From Bradyrhizobium sp. ORS 278 (GTDB taxonomy: Bacteria; Pseudomonadota; Alphaproteobacteria; Rhizobiales; Xanthobacteraceae), in the NCBI RefSeq assembly GCF_000026145.1, contig NC_009445.1, positions 6,106,501 to 6,170,500 on the forward strand: a DNA stretch of 64,000 nt. Direction: 5' to 3'. Both the position numbers and the translations under genes were made by a program. Every line of letters begins with the position of its first letter. Positions within the stretch are counted from its first letter, which is position 1. Below the pieces are notes generated by a model, which saw nothing but the letters and a program-made list of their open reading frames with translations, did not search any database and was not told where the DNA came from. Positions 18,766-27,485 of this stretch are shown one piece after another.

Positions 18766-19203
18766 TGCAATCTGCCCCAAAGAACGGAATCGAAAAAAGT
18801 TACGCAAAGATTATCGGGCCCGCATCGAGCAAGGAATATTGTCCGCTCAACTTTGTGGCGGTATGAGTTGTTAATTCCACCGGATGTCTCTGTTCAGCAA
18901 CATTTCGAACGCAATCGCGGCGTTCGAATACCATCTGACGTGAACAGCGCTTCGACCGGCCTGCTGCTCGCTCCGCACGATTGTGCATTTAATCGGACTA
19001 ACAACTTATCCGACGGTAACAGATAACTCTAGCGTACAGATGACACGCGTAATTTAATACCTTCTGCACGCATCGTGTCACACATTGCAGGAAGGCGCCC
19101 CCGGCGATAACATCTGTAGCGTCTCTGGGATCGGGCCAGGTGAGTTGCCGCAACTCTTGCCGAATGGTTCGGTTGGTGAAGTCTTCCCGCAACGGAATGC
19201 TTG
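18766..19203. other. Divergent intergenic region, tandem-barrel OMP / caspase-like gene
   Basis: This 438-bp stretch is notably AT-richer than its flanks, especially 18970-19080, and must hold promoters for both divergent genes. A short dyad TGACACG (19041-19047) / CGTGTCA (19074-19080) is present. I see no gene with a supportable start. Confidence 0.4.
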
Positions 19204-21435
19204 ATGATCCGGCAGCTGACCGCGATGGTGGCGACGATTGTCGGGACTCTTTTCTTGGCAGTCCTGGCACCCGACCGCGCCCTTGCCGAGCGTCGCGTGG
19301 CGCTCGTGATAGGTAACTCGAGCTACCAGTCGGTACCGCAATTGGCGAACCCCGCCCGCGATGCGAATTCGATCGCAAAGATGTTTCGGGACGCCGGCTT
19401 CGAAACGGTGGACACGCTCATCAACGTCGGCAACCTCGAGTTCAAGCGTGCGATCCGCAAATTCGAAGCCACCGCCGACCAGGCGGATATTGTGGTCGTC
19501 TACTATGCCGGTCATGGCCTCGAGATCGGCGGCCTCAACTATCTCATTCCGGTGGACGCGCGATTGGCTTCAGACCGCGACGCAGACGACGAGGCGATCC
19601 CGCTCGAACGCCTGGTCTCCTCGGCCGATGGAGCCAAGCGGCTGCGCCTGGTCATCCTCGATGCCTGTCGCGACAACCCCTTCGTCAGTACGATGCGGAG
19701 GGAGCGACGGAGCACGACGACCCGTGCGGTCGGCGGCGGCCTTGGCAAGGTCGAGCCGACGCTGACGGATACGCTCATCGCGTATGCGGCCAAGGCCGGC
19801 TCCACGGCCGATGATGGCGACGGCGAGCACAGTCCCTTCACGCTCTCGATCCTCAAGAATCTGACGGTGCCTGGTCTCGACGTGCGGCTGGCCTTCGGGC
19901 GCGTCAGGGACGAAGTCCTGAGGTCGACCGGCAATCGGCAGGAGCCATATGTTTATGGCGCGCTCGGCGGCGGTACGATCTCGCTGGTCCCGGCGCCGGC
20001 GATACCACAGGAAGCCCCGGTCAGTGACGTCAAGGCGGACTACGAACTGGTCCAGAAGATCAGCACCAAGCGAGCCTGGGAGGTATTTTTGGCGACCCAC
20101 CCGACGGGATTCTATGCTGACCTGGCGCGCGCGCAGCTGGATGCAATGAACAGCCAGCCGCAGGCCAATATCCAAGTCGCGGCCATACCACCGGCATCGC
20201 CAGAGACCCGCGACGCACCGCCGACGAAGGACCGGATCGAGTGGGACAAGATCAAGGATAGCGTCGACATCCCCGTGCTGCAGCGCTTCATCAAGCGCTT
20301 TCCGGACGCACCGCTCGCTATCACTGCGCAGCAGCGCATTGACGTCCTGAAACGAGCGATCGAGGAGCGCGAGGAGGCGGCGCGCGCCGCGCGCGAGGCC
20401 GCGCGGCAGGCGGTAGAGGACGCCAAGCGCAAAGCGGAGGCCGAACAGGCGCAATTGGCCGCTCAGAAAAAGCGCGAGGAAGACGAGCGCCGGGCGCGCA
20501 TAGCGGAGGCGGCCGAGCAGGCAAAGGCAGCAGCGGCGGCTGCAGCAGCCGAGAAAAAGCGGATCGATGATGAGCGGCGCGCAGCGGCGGCCGAAGCTGA
20601 TCGGCTGGCCAAGGCCGCCGAGGCCGAGCGCAAGGCCCAGCTGGCCAGGCAGCAGGCCGAGCAAGCCGAACGCGATCGTGCCGCGGCCGCCGCAGCTGCC
20701 GCAAAGGCAGCCGCCGACAAGCAAGCGAAGGAAGCCGAGGAGGCGCGCAGGGTGGCCGACCTCGCGGCCGCCAAGGAAGCAGCCTGCAAGGACCAGCAGG
20801 CCCAGCTCGATGTGATCATCGCCAAGGGGAGCGCGGGGTCCGGCATCGACGACCTCAAGTCGTTCTCCAAAGCCGTCACCTGTGAACGGCTGGGACCGCT
20901 GATCATCGCTGCGGTTGATCGGTTCAACGCGGAAGCCGCAAAGCGGGCCGCGGCGCAGCCGAATTCGCCCCAGCTTGTGACGGCCGCCCAGATCGAATTG
21001 ATCAGGCTCGGCTGCTTGACTGCGAAGCCGGATGGCAAGCTGACAGATTCGACCAAAGCCGCGCTCAACCGTTATCTTGCGCTTGGCGGGCAGCCGTTCG
21101 AAGCGGACAAGGTCAGTGTGACGCAGGATCTGGTCGGCGAACTCGGCAAACACGCGACACGGGTCTGTCCCATCCAGTGCAAGAGCGACGAGACGTTGAA
21201 GGGCGACGTCTGTGTCGCGACCGAGAAGCCGGTTTCGGCAGCTCCGACCTCGCGCAAGGAGGACGATGAGGACAAGCCGCGACGCAAGCAGGCCAATCGC
21301 GAAGCCGGGCGAGAGCCCGCTCGCCGCGCCAGATCCGACATCGATACTCCCCGCGCCCGGCAGCAGGCGGTCGCGCGTCCGAGCATCGTGAGTGGCGGCG
21401 GCGCTCACAGCACGATCATCGGCGTCGGATTCTGA
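19204..21435 (+). CDS. Secreted caspase-like (peptidase C14) protein with coiled coil and PG-binding-like end
   Basis: A signal peptide (MIRQLTAMVATIVGTLFLAV, cleavage after ALA) is followed by a caspase/p20 domain, residues about 30-260. The dyad is His104 in VVYYAGHG and Cys155 in VILDACRDNPF. Residues about 380-530 form a long charged Ala/Glu/Lys coiled coil. Near residue 600, AAQIELIRLGCLTAKPDGKL plus STKAALNRYL resembles a PG_binding_1 repeat, suggesting a link to the cell wall. The basic tail ends STIIGVGF. The protein is therefore likely periplasmic. Bacterial caspase homologues of this kind (orthocaspases) are common in Bradyrhizobium, but their substrates are unknown. TTG at 19201 is an alternative start. 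Confidence 0.85.
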   Translation: MIRQLTAMVATIVGTLFLAVLAPDRALAERRVALVIGNSSYQSVPQLANPARDANSIAKMFRDAGFETVDTLINVGNLEFKRAIRKFEATADQADIVVVYYAGHGLEIGGLNYLIPVDARLASDRDADDEAIPLERLVSSADGAKRLRLVILDACRDNPFVSTMRRERRSTTTRAVGGGLGKVEPTLTDTLIAYAAKAGSTADDGDGEHSPFTLSILKNLTVPGLDVRLAFGRVRDEVLRSTGNRQEPYVYGALGGGTISLVPAPAIPQEAPVSDVKADYELVQKISTKRAWEVFLATHPTGFYADLARAQLDAMNSQPQANIQVAAIPPASPETRDAPPTKDRIEWDKIKDSVDIPVLQRFIKRFPDAPLAITAQQRIDVLKRAIEEREEAARAAREAARQAVEDAKRKAEAEQAQLAAQKKREEDERRARIAEAAEQAKAAAAAAAAEKKRIDDERRAAAAEADRLAKAAEAERKAQLARQQAEQAERDRAAAAAAAAKAAADKQAKEAEEARRVADLAAAKEAACKDQQAQLDVIIAKGSAGSGIDDLKSFSKAVTCERLGPLIIAAVDRFNAEAAKRAAAQPNSPQLVTAAQIELIRLGCLTAKPDGKLTDSTKAALNRYLALGGQPFEADKVSVTQDLVGELGKHATRVCPIQCKSDETLKGDVCVATEKPVSAAPTSRKEDDEDKPRRKQANREAGREPARRARSDIDTPRARQQAVARPSIVSGGGAHSTIIGVGF

Positions 21436-21493
21436 TGGTTTTCCGGTCCGGCAACTCGGGTCACCGAATCAGTATCGAGGGAAGGATCAGAAC

Positions 21494-21760
21494 ATGGCCC
21501 GCATCCGTTCAGTCGCGCTTGCTGCGGTCACGGCGGCTGAAGCGATCTTCCTGACCACAGGTCGGGCGGATGCTTCCCAGTTCATCGACAGATTCTTCTC
21601 GGCATCCTCATTACAGCAGCACCACGGCCTCCAGGTCGAGCGACGCGCGATCAGGCGAAACCATGCGACGGCTCGGATCGCGGCCGTGGCTGAGCACCCG
21701 AAATGCGACAACCTTGAACGCAGCGTGCCATTCCTGCAGCTGATCGGCATCGGGTTCTGA
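21494..21760 (+). CDS. Small secreted protein following the caspase-like gene (88 aa)
   Basis: ATG at 21494 has GGGAAGGA upstream at good spacing and opens a signal peptide (MARIRSVALAAVTAAEAIFL, cleavage near ADA). The mature part of about 60 residues is basic and His-rich, and ends LQLIGIGF, closely echoing the STIIGVGF end of the caspase-like protein 59 bp upstream. The genes are probably co-transcribed. I recognise no family. The shared hydrophobic tail could be coincidence or a common docking or sorting signal. Confidence 0.5.
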   Translation: MARIRSVALAAVTAAEAIFLTTGRADASQFIDRFFSASSLQQHHGLQVERRAIRRNHATARIAAVAEHPKCDNLERSVPFLQLIGIGF

Positions 21761-21904
21761 AGCGGGCCACAAGGTCCCCATCTCCTGACTGCGCAGCCCG
21801 GAGTTTCAGCGGTTTGCAATTTTGGCAGATGGCCGTCGATCCCGACGCAACCCGTCATGCGCGGCGTGGGCGCGCCGCCTTGGCGTCGACCAAGCGCGGT
21901 AGCC

Positions 21905-22060
21905 CTATGAAAAGCTCGGCGCCTCGGGATTGCGGAAGATGTGGATCGGATCGCCGGGCGTGAACTCGCGCTGCGTGAACATGGCGTAGGCGTAGAGCGC
22001 GAGGTAAAGCATCGCGACCGTGCCGACCACGTAGAGAGCCCAGGTTCCGATCCGTTTCAT
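21905..22060 (-). CDS. 51-residue single-span membrane protein at the end of the ssu operon
   Basis: This short gene reads MKRIGTWALYVVGTVAMLYL at its start, giving one clear membrane helix (about residues 6-28) after a two-residue basic anchor. The tail is hydrophilic (FTQREFTPGDPIHIFRNPEA). ATG is at 22058-22060 and the stop TAG at 21905-21907. The ribosome site is modest (GCGGAA). It follows the flavin reductase by 66 bp on the same strand and is the last gene of the sulfonate operon. Codon use and the sharp transmembrane pattern support a real gene; I do not recognise a family. Confidence 0.6.
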   Translation of the reverse strand: MKRIGTWALYVVGTVAMLYLALYAYAMFTQREFTPGDPIHIFRNPEAPSFS

Positions 22061-22126
22061 GAATTCCGCCGCTGACGCCGACGGCGGCTTTTACGGCGTC
22101 CGTCGCCCGGACGCCAGCGCGTCCGG

Positions 22127-22702
22127 TCAGGTCGTCAGCCGGGGATCGGGCACGCTCAGCGCCGCCAGCCGGCCGAGATCGTCGTCGCGATCGACGGTGA
22201 CATAGCTGCCATGCCAATACGCCAGGGCAGCCGACTGCGGCGCCACCGCGACATGGACCACCTTGCCGATGACGATGGCATGGGAATGCCGCTCGATGAT
22301 CTCCTCGACCTCGCAGTCGAGCGTCGCCAGCGCACCGACCAGCAGCGGCACGCCGGTGACCTGTTTGCGCCATTCGGCGCCGGCAAAACGTTCCGCGCCG
22401 CGCAGGCCGCCTTTACCGGCGAACCGCTCGGCCACGCCGATCTGGTCGGCGGCCAGCAGATTGGCGCCGAACACGCGCTCCCGCTGCAGGATCGGCCAGG
22501 ACGAGGCATTGCGATTGAGGCTGACGATGATCGAGGGCGGATCCACCGCGAGCGAGGACAGCGAGCTCACGGTCATGCCGGTGATCTCGTCGCCCCGTCC
22601 GACGGTAATGACGCTGACGCCACCGACCAGCTGGCGCATCGCAGAGCGGAAATCCGGCGGCAGCGCCGTGGCATCAGGCATGTGGCGGACGATGGAGTTC
22701 AT
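22127..22702 (-). CDS. Flavin reductase (HpaC/FMN reductase-like), partner of SsuD
   Basis: The 191-residue product has the flavin_reduct fold signatures: FRSAMRQLVGGVSVITVGRG, GMTVSSLSSLAVDPPSIIVS (the FMN/FAD-binding strand-loop), and LATLDCEVEEIIERHSHAIV with GKVVHVAV. It reduces flavin with NAD(P)H and releases it to a two-component monooxygenase. Here the obvious customer is SsuD in the same operon, so it replaces the flavodoxin-like SsuE of E. coli. It starts 14 bp after ssuB, with AGGAAAG as ribosome site. Confidence 0.9.
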   Translation of the reverse strand: MNSIVRHMPDATALPPDFRSAMRQLVGGVSVITVGRGDEITGMTVSSLSSLAVDPPSIIVSLNRNASSWPILQRERVFGANLLAADQIGVAERFAGKGGLRGAERFAGAEWRKQVTGVPLLVGALATLDCEVEEIIERHSHAIVIGKVVHVAVAPQSAALAYWHGSYVTVDRDDDLGRLAALSVPDPRLTT

Positions 22703-22716
22703 TGCGTTGATCTTTC

Positions 22717-23577
22717 CTAACCCGCCGGGCCCGGTCCAAGCAACTGGCCCAGGATCGAGCCTTCGAGCGCCGCCAGCTCGGCAGAGCCGCGCTGTCGCGG
22801 GCGCGGCAGATCGACCGTAATGTCCTCGGCGATCCGGCCCTCCTCGATCACCAGGACCCGATCAGCAAGGGCGACGGCTTCCGCCACGTCATGGGTGACC
22901 AGGATTGCGGTGAAGGTTTGGTCGGCCCAGACCCGCTCCAGCAGCCGCTGCATCGCGATGCGGGTCAGCGCGTCGAGCGCGCCGAGCGGCTCGTCGAAGG
23001 CGAGCAGGCGCGGCCCGCTGACCAGGGCGCGAGCGAGCGCCACGCGCTGCTTCTGACCGCCGGACAACACGGCAGGCCATTGGTCGCGCTTCTCGGCGAG
23101 GCCGACCTCCTCCAGCGCCTGGCGTGCGCGCTCATGCGCGGCGGCCGATTTGCGATCGCGGCCGAGGCCGACCTCGACATTGGACAAGACGCGCGCCCAC
23201 GGCAGCAGCCGCGGCTCCTGGAACATGACGCGGACGTCCTCGGGCCGCGCCTCCGTCTCGCCGAAGCTGATCGTGCCGGAGGTGGGCTTGTCCAGGCCTG
23301 CGATCAGCCGCAGCAGCGTGCTCTTGCCGCAGCCGCTCTGGCCGACGATGGCGACGAACTGGCCGGCCGGGATCTCCAGGTCGATGCCGCGCAGCACCTC
23401 GTTGTCGCCGAACGCCTTGCGGAGATCGCGGATCACCAGCGGCAGGCCGCGCGTCTTGGATGTCGCCGGGCTCACGCTGGGCTTCCTCTGAGGGCGGAAG
23501 GCCTCAGCATGCCCGACCACGTCGGAGCCGTCGATCGCCTCGGCGCTGGACACGGGAAGTCGGAGCACTTGCTGCAT
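22717..23577 (-). CDS. ssuB: Aliphatic sulfonate ABC transporter ATP-binding protein SsuB
   Basis: It energises sulfonate uptake together with SsuC and SsuA. Walker A is GQSGCGKST, the Q-loop lies in [14 protein letters not shown], the signature is [15 protein letters not shown], and Walker B is [12 protein letters not shown]. The [10 protein letters not shown] stretch is characteristic of the nitrate/sulfonate/taurine subfamily. The product has an N-terminal extension of about 45 residues over E. coli SsuB. The ATG has GAGG eight bases upstream, lying inside the end of ssuC. Confidence 0.95.
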   Translation of the reverse strand: MQQVLRLPVSSAEAIDGSDVVGHAEAFRPQRKPSVSPATSKTRGLPLVIRDLRKAFGDNEVLRGIDLEIPAGQFVAIVGQSGCGKSTLLRLIAGLDKPTSGTISFGETEARPEDVRVMFQEPRLLPWARVLSNVEVGLGRDRKSAAAHERARQALEEVGLAEKRDQWPAVLSGGQKQRVALARALVSGPRLLAFDEPLGALDALTRIAMQRLLERVWADQTFTAILVTHDVAEAVALADRVLVIEEGRIAEDITVDLPRPRQRGSAELAALEGSILGQLLGPGPAG

Positions 23578-23587
23578 TTACGTAACC

Positions 23588-24394
23588 TCAATGCTTGCTG
23601 AACGCCGGATGCCAGGACAGCGTCAGCCGCTCCAACAGCCGCGAGGCGCTGTCGGCGACCTTGCCCAGCAGGGCGTAGATCAGGATGGAGAGCACGACGA
23701 CGTCGATCTGCATGAACTCGCGCGCCTGCATCGCCATGTAGCCGAGGCCGGATGACGCCGCGATCGTCTCGGCAACAATCAAGGTGAGCCACATGATGCC
23801 GAGCGCGAAGCGCAGGCCGACGAAGATCGACGGCAGCGCGCCGGGGAAGATCACGCGGCGGAACAGCTCGCCGTCCGTCATGCCGTAGACGCGGCCCATT
23901 TCAATGAGTTGCGGATCGACGGTGCGAATCCCGTGCAGCGTGTTGAGATAAACCGGGAAGAACACGCCGAGTGCGACGAGAAACAGCTTTGCGCTCTCGT
24001 CGATGCCGAACCACAGGATGACCAGCGGGATCAGCGCCAGATGCGGCACGTTGCGGATCATCTGCAGCGTGGTGTCGGTGAGCTTGGACGACAGCTGCGA
24101 CAGGCCATTGGCGAGACCGAAGGCGAAGCCGATGCCGCCGCCGATCACGAAGCCGATCGAGGCGCGCCAGAAGCTGACCCAGATGTTGCGGCCGAGCTCG
24201 CCCGACCACAGCAGCTTCCAGCCGGCGCGCGCGACGTCGCTCGGCGCCGGCAGCACGCGCGGCGACACGAGACCGGCGACGGAGGCTGCCTGCCAGATCA
24301 GGATGATCGCAAGCGGCACGAGCCAGGGCAGAAATCCATCCGCCTTGGGCACCGCCAGCTTGCGGACCTTGGGAAGGCTTTCGATCAAGCTCAT
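23588..24394 (-). CDS. ssuC: Aliphatic sulfonate ABC transporter permease SsuC
   Basis: Six predicted membrane helices, from [20 protein letters not shown] to [20 protein letters not shown], are present. The BPD_transp_1 EAA loop near residue 180 ([20 protein letters not shown]) contacts SsuB. Length 268 is normal. Its ATG overlaps the TGA of ssuD (ATGA at 24391-24394), indicating translational coupling. Confidence 0.95.
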   Translation of the reverse strand: MSLIESLPKVRKLAVPKADGFLPWLVPLAIILIWQAASVAGLVSPRVLPAPSDVARAGWKLLWSGELGRNIWVSFWRASIGFVIGGGIGFAFGLANGLSQLSSKLTDTTLQMIRNVPHLALIPLVILWFGIDESAKLFLVALGVFFPVYLNTLHGIRTVDPQLIEMGRVYGMTDGELFRRVIFPGALPSIFVGLRFALGIMWLTLIVAETIAASSGLGYMAMQAREFMQIDVVVLSILIYALLGKVADSASRLLERLTLSWHPAFSKH

Positions 24395-25566
24395 GACTGC
24401 GAGGCCCGCTGCAGGGGACGATGCTCATTGGCGATGGTCTCGCCAAACGGACCCGTATTGGCGCGGAGCTTGGTGACGTTGCCGCCCTGCTCCGCGACAT
24501 TCAGGCCGAGCTTCGGGAACACCAGCTCGGCGAAGCGATAGGCCTCCTCGAGATGCGGATAGCCGGAGAGGATGAACGTATCGATGCCGATGTCCTGATA
24601 TTCGCGAATGCGCGCCGCGACCGTATCGGGATCGCCGACCAGCGCCGTGCCCGCGCCGCCACGCACCAAGCCGACGCCGGCCCACAGGTTCGGGCTGATC
24701 TCGAGCTTGTCGCGGCGGCCGCCGTGCAGCTGCGACATGCGCTGCTGCCCGACCGAATCCATCCGCGCGAAGATCTTCTGCGCCGAGGCGATGGTCTCGT
24801 CGGTGACGTGCTTGATGAGGTCGTCGGCCGCGGCCCACGCCTCCTCATTGGTTTCGCGCACGATGACATGGAGCCGGATGCCGAACGACAGCTTGCGGCC
24901 GCGCTTGTCGGCGACCGCCTTCACCTTGGCGACCTTGGCGGCGACATCGGCCGGCGGCTCGCCCCAGGTGAGATATTTCTCGACCGTGTCGACGGCGACG
25001 TCGATGCCGGCATCGGAGGAGCCGCCGAAGAACAGCGGCGGGCGCGGCGACTGCACCGGCGGGAACAGCAGCCGGCCGTCCTCGACCGTGATGTGCTTGC
25101 CGGCGAAATTGACGGCCTCGCCTTCGAGCAGCTTGTTGTAGACGGTGAGGAACTCGCGGGTGACCTCGTAGCGCTCCTCATGCGACAGGAAGATGCCGTC
25201 GCCCTTGTTCTCCACGGGATCGCCGCCGGTGACGACATTGACCAGCAGCCGGCCGTTGCTGACACGGTCAAGCGTCGCCGTCATGCGCGCGGCCACGCTC
25301 GGCGATTGCAGGCCCGGACGCACCGCCACCAGATAGCGGAGCTTTTCGGTGAACGGCGCCACGGCAGACGCCACGATCCAGGAGTCCTCGCAGCTCCGCC
25401 CCGTGGGCAGCAGCACGCCGTAATAGCCGAGTTGATCGGCAGCCTGCGCGATCTGGCGGAGATAGTTGAAGTTGACCTCGCGGCCGCCTTCGGAGGTGCC
25501 GAGATAGCGGCCATCCCCATGGGTCGGCAGGAACCACAGCACATTGGGCTTCGAAGCGTTACTCAT
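24391..25566 (-). CDS. ssuD: FMNH2-dependent alkanesulfonate monooxygenase SsuD
   Basis: SsuD cleaves C1 and longer alkanesulfonates to aldehyde and sulfite with FMNH2 and O2. The 391-residue product is a bacterial-luciferase-family TIM barrel: [20 protein letters not shown] at the N-terminus, [33 protein letters not shown], and [20 protein letters not shown] near the end. These segments are diagnostic for SsuD. The start at 25564-25566 ([14 protein letters not shown]) was chosen by homology; the open frame runs longer upstream over ssuA. It lies between ssuA and ssuC. Confidence 0.96.
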   Translation of the reverse strand: MSNASKPNVLWFLPTHGDGRYLGTSEGGREVNFNYLRQIAQAADQLGYYGVLLPTGRSCEDSWIVASAVAPFTEKLRYLVAVRPGLQSPSVAARMTATLDRVSNGRLLVNVVTGGDPVENKGDGIFLSHEERYEVTREFLTVYNKLLEGEAVNFAGKHITVEDGRLLFPPVQSPRPPLFFGGSSDAGIDVAVDTVEKYLTWGEPPADVAAKVAKVKAVADKRGRKLSFGIRLHVIVRETNEEAWAAADDLIKHVTDETIASAQKIFARMDSVGQQRMSQLHGGRRDKLEISPNLWAGVGLVRGGAGTALVGDPDTVAARIREYQDIGIDTFILSGYPHLEEAYRFAELVFPKLGLNVAEQGGNVTKLRANTGPFGETIANEHRPLQRASQS

Positions 25567-25600
25567 GTCGTTCACTTTCGAATTGAGGTCGCGACCGGGA

Positions 25601-26557
25601 TCAGGTGGACGGCGTCCACTTCCACACGATGTCGGCGACATTGACTTGTTTCGGAATGAGCCCGACGCGGGCGAAACGATCGGCGACCGCCTGCTGGCTC
25701 TTGATGATTTCGTCGTCGATCGGCACGACGCTGTAGACCGAGCGGTCGACGAAGCGCTTGACGGCTTCGATATCGACGCCGGTCGCTTCGGCCTGCGCCT
25801 TGGCGACCTCCTCATGGTGATCGTTGGCCCACACGCCCTCGGCGGCGAAGGCCGCGTTCAGCCTCGCGACGATGGCCGGGTACTTTTCCACGAAGTCGCT
25901 GCCGACAATGTAGAACGAGTTCGGCTTGTGCACGTCCTTGTCGAACACGATCGCGCGCGCGTTCTCCTTGATCTCGGCGAGCGCGAGATACGGATCCCAG
26001 ATCGACCAGGCGTCGACCGAGCCCTTGACGAAGGCCGCGGTTGCATCGGCGGGCGCGAGCGGCGCCGGCGTGATGTCGCTCCAGGCGATGCCGGCTTTCT
26101 CGAGCGCCGCGACCAGAAGATTATGCGCGCTTGAGCCCTTGCCGAACGCGATACGCTTGCCCTTGAGATCGGCCAGCGTCTTGATCGGCGAGTCCTTCGG
26201 CACGATGATCGCCTGCGTGCTGCCGTTCTGCTTGACGGCGGCGGCGTAGCGGATCTTGGCATTGGCGGCCTGCGCGAAGATCGGCGGGGCGTCGCCGACA
26301 TAGCCGAAATCGACGCTGCCGACGTTGATCGCCTCGAGCAGCGGCGGCCCGAACTGGAAGTCGACCCAGACGACGCTGATGCCATCGGCCTTGAACGCGT
26401 TCTCGATGGTCCCGCGGGCTCTGACCGCCGGGAAGAAGCCACCCTTCTGGGTGCCGATGCGGATCTCCTTCGGCTTGCCCTCGGCATGCAGCGGCGCCGC
26501 GCAGCTGATCACCGCGGCCGATGCCAGAGACAGTTTCAGAAAATCACGACGCTTCAT
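25601..26557 (-). CDS. ssuA: Sulfonate ABC transporter substrate-binding protein SsuA
   Basis: The periplasmic binding protein captures sulfonates for SsuBC. The N-terminus [17 protein letters not shown] carries an RRDFLKL twin-arginine motif, so export by Tat is likely. The mature part has the NMT1/SsuA signatures: [60 protein letters not shown], and [20 protein letters not shown]. The ATG at 26555-26557 has GGAGAGGG upstream. It is the first gene of the leftward operon ssuADCB-flavin reductase-orf. Confidence 0.94.
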   Translation of the reverse strand: MKRRDFLKLSLASAAVISCAAPLHAEGKPKEIRIGTQKGGFFPAVRARGTIENAFKADGISVVWVDFQFGPPLLEAINVGSVDFGYVGDAPPIFAQAANAKIRYAAAVKQNGSTQAIIVPKDSPIKTLADLKGKRIAFGKGSSAHNLLVAALEKAGIAWSDITPAPLAPADATAAFVKGSVDAWSIWDPYLALAEIKENARAIVFDKDVHKPNSFYIVGSDFVEKYPAIVARLNAAFAAEGVWANDHHEEVAKAQAEATGVDIEAVKRFVDRSVYSVVPIDDEIIKSQQAVADRFARVGLIPKQVNVADIVWKWTPST

Positions 26558-26946
26558 TGCCCTCTCCAATCAAGACTGTGCATCCACGTTGATGCAATGC
26601 GAGAGGCAATGATGGTGGCGAGCCAAACGGCTGTCGAGGACTCCGGAAAAATAGCGATGTCGATGCTGTGAGGACGCACGAACAGGGGATGTTTGTTTCA
26701 ATCCGACGGCGGAACGCAGCGAGAATTTCTCCAAAGCACCGCGACGCAATCACGCATCTTCACGCCCCATCAACCATGCTCGCAGCGCGATGGCGGACGA
26801 ATCCGGCGCGGCCGACCGGCAAGCAGGCGCGCAATCGCCGCCTTGATCCACGTCAACGCCAGTTCCGCTGGGTTCGCTAGCGTAGCAACAGGCGCGGCCC
26901 GGATGCCGCACACCCTCCCCCCGCTCACATAGCAGAGAATTCTCTC
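26558..26946. other. Divergent intergenic region ssuA / napE
   Basis: This 389-bp gap holds promoters for the ssu operon (left) and the nap operon (right). The only recognisable element is the FixK2/FNR-type box listed separately. No gene with a ribosome site is visible. Confidence 0.5.
26843..26856 (+). promoter_or_regulatory. FixK2/FNR-type box of the nap operon
   Basis: TTGATCCACGTCAA matches TTG(A/C)-N6-(T/G)CAA exactly and is close to the symmetric FNR site TTGAT-N4-ATCAA. If used at the class II position (-41.5), transcription would begin near 26891, 56 bases before napE. FixK2 control of napEDABC is established in Bradyrhizobium diazoefficiens. Confidence 0.75.
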
Positions 26947-27132
26947 ATGTCGCTCGTCGCCAGCGATGCGAACGCGCGCGCGCGTCGCAGACGCATGGAA
27001 ATTTTTGCCTTCCTGTTTCTCACCGCCGTGATCATGCCCACGCTCGCCGTCGCGACCGTCGGCTCCTATGGCCTCGCGGTGTGGGTCTACCAGATGATGG
27101 CCGGTCCTCCCGGCCCGCCCGCCGCGCACTGA
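26947..27132 (+). CDS. napE: Periplasmic nitrate reductase component NapE
   Basis: A 61-residue single-span membrane protein. A basic cytoplasmic head (ARARRRRMEIFAFLFLTAVI) runs into one helix, with the typical NapE end VGSYGLAVWVYQMMAGPPGPP. NapE is always small and of unclear function. Its position as first gene of napEDABC makes the call secure. Confidence 0.92.
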   Translation: MSLVASDANARARRRRMEIFAFLFLTAVIMPTLAVATVGSYGLAVWVYQMMAGPPGPPAAH

Positions 27133-27149
27133 CCGGAAGGACAACGTCC

Positions 27150-27470
27150 ATGCTCTCCCACCGCACTCCGCTCGACCGCCGCGCGCTGATCACCGGCCGC
27201 GTGCTGACCGCCGAGCCTGTGGTCACGCCGCCCGCCGGTGAGATCGCCAGCATCATCGTGCAGACCCGCCCCGATCAGCTCGACCGCGTCGCAAATGACA
27301 TCGCGGCGCTCGACGGCTGCGAGATCCACGCCCGCGATGCGCGCGGCAAGCTGATCGTCGTCGTCGATGCGCCCGATGCCGGCGCGCTCGGCGCCACCAT
27401 GAACCGCATCGGGCTGCTGCCGCACGTGCACTCCGCCTGCCTCGTCTTCCACGCCATCGACGCCGGCTAA
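27150..27470 (+). CDS. napD: NapA chaperone NapD
   Basis: NapD binds the Tat signal of NapA and guards its maturation in the cytoplasm. The product (106 residues) has a ferredoxin-like NapD core: EIASIIVQTRPDQLDRVAND, IAALDGCEIHARDARGKLIV and LPHVHSACLVFHAID. An N-terminal extension of about 30 residues precedes the core. ATG at 27150 has GGAAGGA upstream; an in-frame start further upstream would overlap napE. Confidence 0.93.
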   Translation: MLSHRTPLDRRALITGRVLTAEPVVTPPAGEIASIIVQTRPDQLDRVANDIAALDGCEIHARDARGKLIVVVDAPDAGALGATMNRIGLLPHVHSACLVFHAIDAG

Positions 27471-27485
27471 TCAACCGAGATCATC

